A stretch of 35,121 nucleotides of DNA from Niastella sp. GTDB taxonomy: Bacteria > Bacteroidota > Bacteroidia > Chitinophagales > Chitinophagaceae. The notes below the pieces were generated by a model. It worked only from the letters and a program-made list of their open reading frames with translations, searched no databases and was not told where the DNA came from. The position numbers and the translations under genes are program-made. Below, piece by piece: positions 1 to 7,970 of the stretch. The stretch's first letter is position 1; each line of letters begins with the position of its first letter. The DNA lies in contig JAJKIL010000142.1 in the NCBI GenBank assembly GCA_021154515.1, forward strand, positions 1 through 35,121, given 5' to 3'.

Positions 1-1
1 A

Positions 2-139
2 GACAGGCCGCTGAAATCGGTAGCCATTGATACCGGCTTTAAAGACAAGAGCGCCTTAATAAAAGCCTTCAAAAATGAGTTTGGGCTAACACCCATCCAG
101 TGGAAAAAAGATCACGAGAGCGATGTGTTAAAGAATTAA
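2..139 (+). CDS. AraC-family transcriptional regulator, C-terminal fragment (5' end outside window)
   Basis: The frame is open from the first bases and ends in TAA at 137-139, giving 45 residues. They match the second helix-turn-helix of AraC/XylS regulators: a VAIDTGFKDKSALIKAFKNE stretch followed by FGLTPIQWKK, which corresponds to the family signature (GF.d.S.F.raFK...G.tP..yr). The protein would bind DNA and control transcription. The sensor domain and the first HTH are outside the window, so target and ligand cannot be said. It converges on the truncated hemoglobin gene, with only 2 bp between the stop codons. The family call is firm, the specific role unknown. Confidence 0.85.
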   Translation, partial: DRPLKSVAIDTGFKDKSALIKAFKNEFGLTPIQWKKDHESDVLKN

Positions 140-141
140 GG

Positions 142-618
142 CTACTCTCCTTCTGGCATATACGGTCCACCGGTTTCGCCCCAACCCCATTTGGGCATGG
201 GCTCGGCTTTTTGCATTGGGTTCTCTGTCAATTGAGAATTGATCACTGCTATGCGGCTGCCCCATTCCAGGTAACCCACAAATGCCGAACGGAATTCGGG
301 ATCGCTTTTAAGTCCCAGTTCGTCGGCAGTTTGCAACAGCAGGTGCACCCATCGCTGGCGTTTTTCTTCCGTAAGCATTTTACCAATATGCTTACCTATC
401 ATCTTTGCATGACTGCCACCTTCATGTGAATATAATTTTTCGCCACCAAACACTTCCGCTACAAAATGGGATACATGTTTTACATGCTCCGGCGACATGT
501 TCCTGAATACTTCACCCAGCAGATCGTCTTTTAATACTTTATCATAAAAGCTTTTGAATAAGGCATCAAAGGTTTCCTGATCGCCTGCCCATTCGAATAA
601 GGTTGGAACGTTTTTCAT
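142..618 (-). CDS. Group II (O-type) truncated hemoglobin
   Basis: This 158-residue protein fits the bacterial truncated-hemoglobin family, small cytoplasmic heme proteins that bind O2 or detoxify reactive oxygen and nitrogen species. The N-terminal FEWAGDQETFDALFKSFYDKV segment is the A/B helix region, with Phe24-Tyr25 near the B10 position. The segment HAKMIGKHIGKMLTEEKRQRW (residues 70-90) carries the probable proximal heme histidine, His77, and the conserved Trp90 of helix G. A 30-residue tail rich in Pro, Trp and Gly extends beyond the globin core and is seen in some Bacteroidota members. The start ATG at 618 gives the expected N terminus. The divergently placed neighbour is a T9SS cargo gene, so no functional partner is suggested by context. 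Confidence 0.9.
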   Translation of the reverse strand: MKNVPTLFEWAGDQETFDALFKSFYDKVLKDDLLGEVFRNMSPEHVKHVSHFVAEVFGGEKLYSHEGGSHAKMIGKHIGKMLTEEKRQRWVHLLLQTADELGLKSDPEFRSAFVGYLEWGSRIAVINSQLTENPMQKAEPMPKWGWGETGGPYMPEGE

Positions 619-644
619 GTTTCGCTTTTCTGCAAGATACAGAA

Positions 645-672
645 ATAAAAAACCCCGACGTTACAGTCGGGG
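645..672 (-). terminator. Rho-independent terminator of the T9SS type A cargo gene
   Basis: Read on the minus strand, a 7-bp GC-rich stem (CCCCGAC / GTCGGGG, 653-659 with 666-672) with a 6-nt loop is followed by a run of six T and then ATTTC. It lies 31 bp downstream of the stop codon of the gene ending at 704. Confidence 0.88.
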
Positions 673-703
673 CCAAGTTTGCATCTTATGAAACAAACTC
701 CCA

Positions 704-1684
704 TTACAGAATCACCTTCTTCGCTTCATTCCATCCTGCGTTATCGTTGAGTTGCACAATATACATACCGGTAATATGGTTGTTCATGTTCATGGTTATC
801 CGGTATGAAGCCTGTTGATTATCCTTTTGTCCAATCACATGGCCATTCATATCGATGATCCGTATAGTTACCTTGTTCTTTATTTCCTGGTTGAATTCAA
901 TGTTCACCGTATTACCGCTTGCATAGATCTTCGCAGCCTGGGTAGTTTCATTGCTGCGGATGGCTTTTATAGTTGAGTATTCGTATTTGCCATCTATATC
1001 TACCTGGCGAATGCGGTAGTAAGCAACAGCCGCAGTTATATTCTTATCGGTATAGCTGTATTGTGTTATATTATCTGAACTACCAGCGCCCAGCATGATC
1101 GCGATCACTGTCCAGGTACTGCCATCGAAACTGCGTTGCACTTCAAAATTTTTGTTGTTATGCTCCATGGCGGTGCTCCAGTTCAATACTACGTTGTTAT
1201 TGCTTTTTGTTGCATAAAAGCTGTTAAACAAAACCGGCAGCGCGCTTAAATTAAAACCATGGGGCGAAACTCCTGAGATGCTGGCAGCAGTGCCGGGCCC
1301 TGATATTAATAATGCAGCATTTTGATCGTATTTTTTTACGCCGCCAATTGAGATCGTTTCGTTACTACGACTGGCGTTCCAGGCATTGATCGTTCCTGTT
1401 AATTCTACCACAGAGTTAGCGCTCAACCGCATTTTCTGTTGTAGCGTGAGGCCGCCAATTATTTTAATATATACATTGGCCAGGGTATCATTTTTATCAA
1501 ATACCACAGATTTATTCAGAGGGATCACAATGGAATCGCCATTTTGGGGAATGCGGTTCGGGGTCCAGTTTGAAGCGTTAGACCAGTCGCCTGATGTAGC
1601 AGAAAATGTGATCATTGGTCTTGTTCCTGCAACAGCAGAAAAAGAGATGAAGAGGATTGCGATGATTGAGTAGATCTGTTTCAT
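704..1684 (-). CDS. Secreted protein with T9SS type A C-terminal sorting domain
   Basis: The chosen ATG at 1684 opens a clear signal peptide (MKQIYSIIAILFISFSAVAG); an upstream in-frame start at 1738 would bury it behind 18 extra residues. The mature protein begins with a segment like GDWSNASNWTPNRIPQNGDS, typical of secreted Bacteroidota proteins with G8-like or beta-helix domains. The middle (about residues 170-245) holds a fibronectin-like segment, 'LNWSTAMEHNNKNFEVQRSFDG', common next to sorting domains. The last 75 residues form a type A CTD: a beta strand with VTIRIIDMNGHVIG, then 'GMYIVQLNDNAG' and a basic VIL end. It should be exported by Sec and then moved to the cell surface by the type IX system. 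No enzymatic domain is visible, so its specific job is unknown. Confidence 0.85.
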   Translation of the reverse strand: MKQIYSIIAILFISFSAVAGTRPMITFSATSGDWSNASNWTPNRIPQNGDSIVIPLNKSVVFDKNDTLANVYIKIIGGLTLQQKMRLSANSVVELTGTINAWNASRSNETISIGGVKKYDQNAALLISGPGTAASISGVSPHGFNLSALPVLFNSFYATKSNNNVVLNWSTAMEHNNKNFEVQRSFDGSTWTVIAIMLGAGSSDNITQYSYTDKNITAAVAYYRIRQVDIDGKYEYSTIKAIRSNETTQAAKIYASGNTVNIEFNQEIKNKVTIRIIDMNGHVIGQKDNQQASYRITMNMNNHITGMYIVQLNDNAGWNEAKKVIL

Positions 1685-2145
1685 AAGGTAAACTTTTTTG
1701 TGTTTAAATGATTTCGCAGTATATATTTCCAACGGCATACCTGTTTTCCGGCACGGGGTGAAATGACCTGTTTTTTACCGGTGGCAATTCGCCGATACAG
1801 TTATAATCATCTCAAAAACAAGCGATTGAAAAAATACCTTAGTGATTAAATTAAATTCACTTACGTGGAAGTACGATTGAAAGCAGGCGGGAGAACCATC
1901 CCAAAGCGGGATTTTTCTATCTTATTTGGAAAAAAGTCCTTGTTTGGAGCCATGGGAAACGCCATTTATGCGCAGTTATGCACTAAAACGACGCACTTAT
2001 GGGCTAAAACAACACACCTATCAACTTTCATTAGGCGCTATCAATGGTTTTACTATTTTTACGCGATTTTATACAATTAACTGTTAAACCCTGGATTGAG
2101 GATCTGATCATTCACCCCAGCTATTTCCCCTAGTAGCAATAGAAA
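1685..2145. other. 461-bp gene-free divergent intergenic region
   Basis: This AT-rich spacer separates two divergent T9SS cargo genes. An open frame at 1865-2080 has no family resemblance and an odd composition, so it was not called. No exact TAnnTTTG box was found next to either start codon. A weak 5-bp stem followed by T residues lies at 1898-1916. The clearest structure is a 21-bp imperfect direct repeat at 1976-2017, listed separately. Confidence 0.6.
1976..2017 (+). repeat. Two imperfect 21-bp direct repeats, possible operator
   Basis: Two adjacent 21-bp units, TTATGCACTAAAACGACGCA plus C (1976-1996) and TTATGGGCTAAAACAACACA plus C (1997-2017), match at 17 of 21 positions. Direct repeats spaced by two helical turns are the usual layout for LytTR-type regulators. 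The pair lies 128 bp upstream of the type B cargo gene. The repeat is seen directly; an operator role is inferred. Confidence 0.45.
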
Positions 2146-4080
2146 ATGAAACCTTTATCACTACCGTATTTACTTATTGTATGTATAATTACGTTTTGTT
2201 GTAATTATGCCCGGGCACAGAACCCAACGCTCCTATTGAGCAACAACCCTACAACCTGTCATGGTTCAGAAGGATCAATTACTTTTGGCGGCTTACTTCC
2301 CAATACCACCTATCAGGTAAGGTATTTTGAGAACGGTGTTCAAAAAGGCCCGGTTACTTTACTGTCAAATGTAACAGGACAGTTAACTATTCCCAATTTA
2401 TCAATGGGCGCCTATCGCAATTTTACCTTCACCGGCGGGGGAACAACCCTGTCTTATGTTGCTGGTACTCCGCTGTCAGATCCGTTCCTGCCCCCACCTG
2501 TATTCAATTTCCTGCCTTCAACTATATGTCTGGGTGATCCGGCGCCGACGCTGCCAACCACTTCTGACAATGGTTATAGCGGAAGCTGGAGCCCGTCCAC
2601 AGTAAGTAACACCCAAACCGGCACTTATACTTTTACGCCAACAATCACATGCGCCGATCCGGTTAGCATTACTATTACGGTGACCCCAAAAGCACCTGTA
2701 ACATTCCCGTTTGGAACTGGCCGGGTATTATGCAATACCGGCCCGGTACCAACATTAACCAATACATCGATAGAGGGTATTACCGGTAGCTGGAGCCCGG
2801 CGGTTGTAGACCCTACCCGCTCCGGTACCTATGTATTTACACCCACCGTTCCACCACCAGGCTGCCTTACCGGCACCACTTTTACACTTACGGTGAACCC
2901 GCCCATAAAACCGTTGTTCTCATTTGGCAACAGCCAGTCTATTTGTACAGGCGGTGGCGTTCCTACCCTGCCTAATCAATCGCAAAATAACATTACCGGA
3001 AGTTGGAACCCGGCCGTGGTTGACCCCAATAATTCCGGCACCTATACATTTACGCCCGATCCCGGTCAGTGCGCTATACCTGTCAACTATGTATTGACCG
3101 TTAACCCTATTATTCCTCCTGTATTCAGCATTTTTCCCAATTCAAAAGATACCATTTGTAGTGGTGATCCGGCTCCGGTTTTACCCGCAGCCTCCGACAT
3201 TGGACAAACCGGCACCTGGACGCCGGCAGTTGTTAGCAATACAAAAAGTGGAACGTATGTCTTTACAAGCACCAGCGATCCCTGCGCGCCACCAACAACA
3301 GTAACCGTAACAGTGAAGCCGATTATTACACCTGCATTTACCTTCGGGCCTTCTCAATCTGTTTGTATAAATATCAATCCACCGGTTTTACCCGGTGTTA
3401 GCAATAATGGCGTAAATGGAACCTGGAGCCCGGCCATTGTAGACAATCAAAATACAGGCACGTATACTTTTACGCCGGCAATAAAGCAGTGCGCTGTAGG
3501 CGCCACCTTTAATTACCAGGTGAACCCGATCCCATCTTTCGTTACTACAAAAAAAGATACGACGGTATTAGATGGCGATATATTGCCCTACTACGATTTC
3601 CCGGTAAACATTCCGGTCACCGGTATAAACTGGACCAATAATAACACCGACATTGGGCTGACAGCATCAGGTTCAGGCGTAGTGCCTTCGTTCACGGCAA
3701 CCAATATGACCAATGATTCCATTACCGGCGTGGTTACTGCCACCCCGTATGTGAATGGTTGTATGGGCGCCGCCCAATCGTACAAAATAACCGTGAAGCC
3801 GCGTTATAAAGACATTTATGTACCTAATGTGTTTTCTCCCAATGGGGATGGCAAGAATGATCTTTTGTACGTGTACGGCAATTACATCGCTACGTTAGAG
3901 ATGCACATCTTTAACCAGTGGGGGCAGAAAATGATAACCATAACCGATAAGAAACAGGGTTGGGACGGCAAGTTCAAAGGAAGCTTCCAGCCTGTGGGGG
4001 TTTATGTGTATGTATTAAGGGCTACAACTACAGACGGCAGGCAGTTGAACATGAAAGGCTCCATTACTCTTGTACGATAG
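2146..4080 (+). CDS. Multi-repeat Ig-like adhesin-type protein with T9SS type B (gliding-associated) C-terminal domain
   Basis: The 644-residue protein starts with a signal peptide ending near ARAQ (residue 25). Five tandem modules of about 70 residues follow (roughly residues 115-460). Each carries a Cys, a 'P.LP..S..G..GSWSPA.V' core, an 'SGTYTFTP' strand and a second Cys, so each probably folds as an Ig/PKD-like beta sandwich. The final 90 residues are a type B sorting domain: YVPNVFSPNGDGKNDLLYVY, FNQWGQKM, GWDGKFKG, and a GVYVYVLRATTTDGR end. Such proteins are exported by T9SS and held on the surface with PorP/SprF-type partners. The next gene is exactly such a partner, 30 bp downstream. 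A surface adhesin or motility accessory role is inferred. It is much shorter than SprB. Confidence 0.88.
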   Translation: MKPLSLPYLLIVCIITFCCNYARAQNPTLLLSNNPTTCHGSEGSITFGGLLPNTTYQVRYFENGVQKGPVTLLSNVTGQLTIPNLSMGAYRNFTFTGGGTTLSYVAGTPLSDPFLPPPVFNFLPSTICLGDPAPTLPTTSDNGYSGSWSPSTVSNTQTGTYTFTPTITCADPVSITITVTPKAPVTFPFGTGRVLCNTGPVPTLTNTSIEGITGSWSPAVVDPTRSGTYVFTPTVPPPGCLTGTTFTLTVNPPIKPLFSFGNSQSICTGGGVPTLPNQSQNNITGSWNPAVVDPNNSGTYTFTPDPGQCAIPVNYVLTVNPIIPPVFSIFPNSKDTICSGDPAPVLPAASDIGQTGTWTPAVVSNTKSGTYVFTSTSDPCAPPTTVTVTVKPIITPAFTFGPSQSVCININPPVLPGVSNNGVNGTWSPAIVDNQNTGTYTFTPAIKQCAVGATFNYQVNPIPSFVTTKKDTTVLDGDILPYYDFPVNIPVTGINWTNNNTDIGLTASGSGVVPSFTATNMTNDSITGVVTATPYVNGCMGAAQSYKITVKPRYKDIYVPNVFSPNGDGKNDLLYVYGNYIATLEMHIFNQWGQKMITITDKKQGWDGKFKGSFQPVGVYVYVLRATTTDGRQLNMKGSITLVR

Positions 4081-4110
4081 ATAACCAGATCACTGTAACG
4101 ATACTTTACA

Positions 4111-5136
4111 ATGAATAAAAAATTGATTATAAAAACCGTTTGGTGTACGGCCTGGTTGCTGCTGATAACTGTCAGTAGATCAGTTGCACAAACAGACCCG
4201 CACTTTACACAACAATATACATTTCCCATGTATTTGAACCCGGCGCTTACGGGCAGCGCCGATGGTGATTACCGGGCTTCGGCCATTTTCAGGAACCAAT
4301 GGGGCAGCGTTACCAACCCTTATCGCACCATGGGCGTGTCATTCGATGCACGCACCAACAAGAATGTAGCCCTGGGCATTAACCTCCTGAATCAATCGGC
4401 TGGCGATGGAGGTTTTAATTACCTCACCTCTTCCTTTTCTTTTGCCTATACCGGGGTTAAGTTCGGACCTTCGTTAAACCATCATATTGTGATGGCTATG
4501 CAGGGTGGCATTATTAATCGCCGGGTGAACAAATCAAAATTCAGATGGGGCGATCAATGGGATCCTATTACCGGCTACAACCCTAATATGGCAACAACAG
4601 AAACGTTTGCCCAAACTTCTTCAACGGTGCTGGATATTGGCGCCGGGGTCATGTATTTTGATGGGGGGGCCGATAAAAAATTCAATCCGTTCGGCGGTTT
4701 TTCCATCTATCATCTTAACAAACCCAAAGACCCCATCATCAGCACCCAAAGTGCGGAGTTAAACACCATTCCAATGCGGTATTCCATTCATGGCGGGGTA
4801 AGTTATAATATATCAGATCGTACCCGTATTGTGCCGCACGTTATGTACATGCGCCAGGGCACGGCTTCTGAAACCATGGTTGGGGTGTATGGACAAATAA
4901 ACGTAGATGCAGTTACTGATTTTATGATAGGTGGTTATTACCGCGGTAAAGACGCGGTAGCGCCGTATGTTGGTATTGATTATAAAAACTTTGTTATTGG
5001 CCTGAGCTATGACGTGAATAATTCAAAGCTCGGCTCTATGACGAAAAATGTAAACAGCTTTGAACTGAGCCTGTCTTACATTAAACGATCGGGCACAAGG
5101 AACGTTGTTGATTTTATTCGTTGTGCAAGACTTTAA
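4111..5136 (+). CDS. PorP/SprF-family type IX secretion outer-membrane protein
   Basis: This 341-residue protein has a signal peptide ending at SRSVAQ (about residue 27), followed by the family's opening 'DPHFTQQYTFPMYLNPALTG' motif. The rest alternates short hydrophobic beta strands with Gly/Asn turns, as expected of an outer-membrane beta barrel. PorP/SprF proteins sit next to type B cargo genes and are needed for their secretion or surface attachment. This one lies between a type B cargo gene and a PorE-like gene. The next gene's start is within 10 bp of its stop, so the three are most likely one operon. The barrel is full length. It is one of many SprF-like paralogues expected in such genomes rather than certainly the core PorP. 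Confidence 0.9.
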   Translation: MNKKLIIKTVWCTAWLLLITVSRSVAQTDPHFTQQYTFPMYLNPALTGSADGDYRASAIFRNQWGSVTNPYRTMGVSFDARTNKNVALGINLLNQSAGDGGFNYLTSSFSFAYTGVKFGPSLNHHIVMAMQGGIINRRVNKSKFRWGDQWDPITGYNPNMATTETFAQTSSTVLDIGAGVMYFDGGADKKFNPFGGFSIYHLNKPKDPIISTQSAELNTIPMRYSIHGGVSYNISDRTRIVPHVMYMRQGTASETMVGVYGQINVDAVTDFMIGGYYRGKDAVAPYVGIDYKNFVIGLSYDVNNSKLGSMTKNVNSFELSLSYIKRSGTRNVVDFIRCARL

Positions 5137-5145
5137 TTGATTACT

Positions 5146-7155
5146 ATGCGAATGCTTTCATTTTTCAAGATAGTTTTTTTGGTTGCCTGTATCTGCTGGT
5201 TGCCCTGTCAGGCGCAGCAGGTAATAGTAACAAAAAATCCGCTGCAACTGGCCGATCAGTATTTTGCAGCCGGTGAATATTATACCGCTGCTTATTTATA
5301 TGAGCAGGTGTTGAATCCGTCGGCGAACACCAAAAAAGACGACGTGTTCCCGGTGTATTCAAAAAGAGGTAAAACAGGCTACATCCTTCCTAAAAAGATC
5401 TCCCGCGAAGCCATTTTGTACAAACAGGCTGAAAGCTATCGACTGGCGCACTACTGGCTGCAAGCCGATTCAACTTACAAAAAATGTCCTGATTATATTG
5501 ACGCATTATACTGGATGGCTATATGCGAACGCAGCCTTGGGTTATACGAAGAAGCTGCTGCCAACCTGCGTCAATACCTGGATGCTACCAATACCAATAA
5601 ACAGCATGTGGATGCCGCCGAACAGGAATGGGCCACTTTAGAATACATCAAAAAACAACTGGCCCGGCCCGACACCGTGTTGGTACACATAAAAAAGCTT
5701 ACTGTACCCGACAGTTATGAAAAGGGCACTTTTGCGGTTACCCCTTTACAGGGCAATCAATACCTGATAAGCAAAACCAAAACAGATTCTCCCATAGTAA
5801 AAGGGTATAATCCCAATAACAGCCACCTGTTTAAGGCGGTGTTGGAGAATGATAGTCTTACCCAGGTAACGCAACTTAAATTATCAGATGCCGGTCCATT
5901 AATAAACCAGGGCGCTGCCAACAGCAACGCCAATGGCAATTGCATTTATTTTACCCAATGGCAAAAAGGGAATGGCCGGATGGTATCGAACATCTATGTT
6001 ACCAAACAGGTAAATGGAAGCTGGTCGGCCCCGCAATTAGTGAGCCGCATTAATACCAGTGGCTATAGTAGTAAACAACCCGTTTGCACCCCTGATGGCA
6101 AGTACCTGTATTTTTCATCAGATCGTCCGGGTGGTACAGGCGGTTTTGACATTTGGTATGCGCCGCTTAAAGAAGATGGCAGCGTTGGGGAACCGGAAAA
6201 TGTCGGCCGAACAATCAATACCGAAGGTGATGAACAGGCGCCTTTTTACCACGCCAATAGCAAAACGCTGGTATTTGCTACCAATGGCCGTCCCGGCATG
6301 GGTGGTTTCGATCTGTTTTCTGCCCAGGGCAATACCATCACGTGGAGCACGCCGGTGAATATGGGCTACCCGGTTAACTCCTCGAGAGACGATATTTATT
6401 TCTATGCACCGGAGAAAAATGCCTTGTTGGGTGATGCCCTCATTGGTTCCGACAGAGGCAGCGGGTGTTGCCTGGAAACATACCGCATTAACAAACTACC
6501 CAAACACAACCGCATGACCGGCGTGGTGCTGGATAACAAAACCCATAAGCCCATAGGCGATGCCAATGTAGTACTTACAACGCCCGACGGTAAAACCACC
6601 CAAACCACCACCGACATAAACGGTAATTATATATTTGACAGTGTTGACAATTCATTCAACAACCAGCAACTGGTGGTTACCAAACAAAATTACCGCGATA
6701 CCGCCGCAATTGTTACTATCACCAAAACAGACAACACCAACCTGCTCACCGATCGGCATTTTAATACAGATATCTTCATAGAGAAAAAGTTTGTGCTGAA
6801 ACCGGAGAATGTTGTTACCGTTTACTTCGATTTCGATATGTATGATCTGAAGAAAGAAGCGGTACGTAAACTCGATTCCGTATACAACGTGCTTCTGGAG
6901 ATACCTGGCGCCACCTTGCAGATCAGCGGTTATACCGATGGTAAGGGTAGCGATGCGTACAATGCAAAACTATCTGACCGTCGTGCACGCGCCTGTGCCG
7001 AATACTTTATACAGAAAGGGATTGCCGCAAGCCGCATCACCTTTGAATCATTCGGCGCCTGCTGTCCGCTTGAAATGGAGTTGATCAATGGCCTTGATAA
7101 CCCCGATGGACGAAGCAAGAATCGAAGGGCGTTGATTAATATTACGAAGGAATAA
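5146..7155 (+). CDS. PorE-like OmpA-family protein (TPR, beta-propeller, CRD, OmpA domain)
   Basis: The ATG at 5146 is preferred over an in-frame TTG at 5137, giving 669 residues with a signal peptide ending at CQAQQ. Domains in order are as follows. A TPR-like helical region (about 25-170) contains 'ADQYFAAGEYYTAAYLYEQV'. WD40/PD40 propeller blades follow, with 'DGKYLYFSSDRPGGTGGFDI' and 'GRPGMGGFDLF'. Then comes a carboxypeptidase-regulatory-like beta sandwich ('GVVLDNKTHKPIGDANVVL'). Last is an OmpA domain with 'FDFDMYDLKKEAVRKL', 'ISGYTDGKGSDAYN' and 'LSDRRARACAEYF'. This domain order is the one known for Porphyromonas PorE, which anchors the T9SS trans-envelope complex to peptidoglycan. 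Here it likely anchors the cargo/PorP pair encoded upstream. No lipobox is obvious, unlike some family members. Confidence 0.88.
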   Translation: MRMLSFFKIVFLVACICWLPCQAQQVIVTKNPLQLADQYFAAGEYYTAAYLYEQVLNPSANTKKDDVFPVYSKRGKTGYILPKKISREAILYKQAESYRLAHYWLQADSTYKKCPDYIDALYWMAICERSLGLYEEAAANLRQYLDATNTNKQHVDAAEQEWATLEYIKKQLARPDTVLVHIKKLTVPDSYEKGTFAVTPLQGNQYLISKTKTDSPIVKGYNPNNSHLFKAVLENDSLTQVTQLKLSDAGPLINQGAANSNANGNCIYFTQWQKGNGRMVSNIYVTKQVNGSWSAPQLVSRINTSGYSSKQPVCTPDGKYLYFSSDRPGGTGGFDIWYAPLKEDGSVGEPENVGRTINTEGDEQAPFYHANSKTLVFATNGRPGMGGFDLFSAQGNTITWSTPVNMGYPVNSSRDDIYFYAPEKNALLGDALIGSDRGSGCCLETYRINKLPKHNRMTGVVLDNKTHKPIGDANVVLTTPDGKTTQTTTDINGNYIFDSVDNSFNNQQLVVTKQNYRDTAAIVTITKTDNTNLLTDRHFNTDIFIEKKFVLKPENVVTVYFDFDMYDLKKEAVRKLDSVYNVLLEIPGATLQISGYTDGKGSDAYNAKLSDRRARACAEYFIQKGIAASRITFESFGACCPLEMELINGLDNPDGRSKNRRALINITKE

Positions 7156-7209
7156 GGCGCTTAAGCGGTACAATTTTGTACCGAGTTGATTACATATTTA
7201 ACCCGTGTC

Positions 7210-7244
7210 ATCCAATTTGGCGACAAGCTGTCGCCAAATTGGAT
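7210..7244. repeat. Perfect 16-bp inverted repeat with 3-nt loop
   Basis: ATCCAATTTGGCGACA (7210-7225) pairs perfectly with TGTCGCCAAATTGGAT (7229-7244) around an AGC loop. It lacks a T tract on the + side, so it is not a classical terminator alone. It shares its inner stem and loop with the next hairpin. Confidence 0.85.
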
Positions 7245-7256
7245 TGCTTCGATTAT

Positions 7257-7283
7257 AAAAGTGCGACAAGCTGTCGCACTTTT
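7257..7283. terminator. Bidirectional hairpin terminator between convergent genes
   Basis: AAAAGTGCGACA (7257-7268) and TGTCGCACTTTT (7272-7283) form a perfect 12-bp stem around an AGC loop, with A and T runs at the outer ends. It lies between the stop codons of the PorE-like gene (+) and a small membrane-protein gene (-). Confidence 0.72.
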
Positions 7284-7291
7284 GCATTCCT

Positions 7292-7495
7292 CTACCCCTT
7301 CCGCAACCGCTTGCGCAACAAATGTCCCTTCCATAACCAAAAACCTGAAATAACCACCAACGGCATAATGATCCATTTTACCACCATGGCCTGGCGCGGC
7401 ATGGTGGCTAATGGACCGTATATATAACCAAGAATGGGAACGCTCAGCACTATATGCAACCATCGGATTATCTTTCTTTCGGTTGATGCTTTCAT
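7292..7495 (-). CDS. Small two-helix membrane protein, function unknown
   Basis: The 67-residue product has a basic N terminus (MKASTERKIIRW), a first hydrophobic helix (about 13-31), a short 'ATMPRQAMVVK' link, a second helix (about 40-55) and a very basic C terminus (KGHLLRKRLRKG). This is a plausible two-pass inner-membrane protein with both ends in the cytoplasm. Its stop lies 8 bp from the 7257-7283 hairpin, which would act as its terminator. Codon use and the charge pattern favour it over the overlapping frames at 7161-7463 and 7176-7427. No function is recognised. Confidence 0.65.
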   Translation of the reverse strand: MKASTERKIIRWLHIVLSVPILGYIYGPLATMPRQAMVVKWIIMPLVVISGFWLWKGHLLRKRLRKG

Positions 7496-7549
7496 AAATA
7501 AAGTTTTTGAGTTTGCTTCTAACCTAATAACTTATGAAGCAATGAACGT

Positions 7550-7801
7550 TTACTTATTTAAAGTAGAATCACTATGTAATCGATCACAACGTTCATTATA
7601 GTAATGCGTCCGGTATCTGTTCCAACCAAAACGCATACTCAAACCGGTAGAAGCAAAAAACAACACGATCACCAGGATGGCTGCTATCTTACTAAAAACA
7701 CGGAGGGTTCTTCTTTGAGAAAAATTGCCGAAAATGGCGCCAATGATAAATACCATACTAGCTATAAAAAGCACGCGGAATAAAATGAATAACGGGAACA
7801 T
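7550..7801 (-). CDS. Small membrane protein, function unknown
   Basis: The 83-residue product has two strongly hydrophobic segments (about residues 2-25 and 37-54) separated by a basic 'NFSQRRTLRVFSK' link, then a hydrophilic, Arg/Tyr-rich tail. It is predicted to be a two-pass inner-membrane protein. It lies 54 bp upstream of the smaller membrane-protein gene on the same strand, and the two may be co-transcribed. It has no recognised family. Confidence 0.6.
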   Translation of the reverse strand: MFPLFILFRVLFIASMVFIIGAIFGNFSQRRTLRVFSKIAAILVIVLFFASTGLSMRFGWNRYRTHYYNERCDRLHSDSTLNK

Positions 7802-7835
7802 AAAATAGAATTTAAATTAAGAAATAGCGTTTCGA

Positions 7836-7896
7836 CCCTTCGACTGCGCTCAGGGCGCTCAACGCTTTTTACCAACTCTTCGACTTCGCTCAGAGT
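7836..7896. repeat. Two copies of a CTTCGACT-CGCTCAG palindromic repeat
   Basis: CCCTTCGACTGCGCTCAGGG (7836-7855) and ACTCTTCGACTTCGCTCAGA plus GT (7875-7896) share the core CTTCGACTnCGCTCAG. Each is closed by complementary outer bases (CCC/GGG; ACTCT/AGAGT), so each can form an imperfect hairpin. The shared core with compensating outer pairs points to a dispersed intergenic repeat family of the kind common in Bacteroidota genomes. The element lies between a small membrane-protein gene and the response-regulator gene. Confidence 0.7.
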
Positions 7897-7970
7897 CTGA
7901 TACAAAGCTATACCTGTTGCATAGCCGTTCCCGGGGTGAGTAGAGGAAGAGGTAATATGTGTAGATGACC

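Noticed and set aside
1865-2080. 71-residue + strand open frame in the first large intergenic region
   Set aside because: No family resemblance, unusual composition, and it covers the direct repeats.
7161-7463. 100-residue minus frame over the twin hairpins
   Set aside because: It reads through both palindromes and overlaps the better-supported 67-residue membrane protein in another frame.
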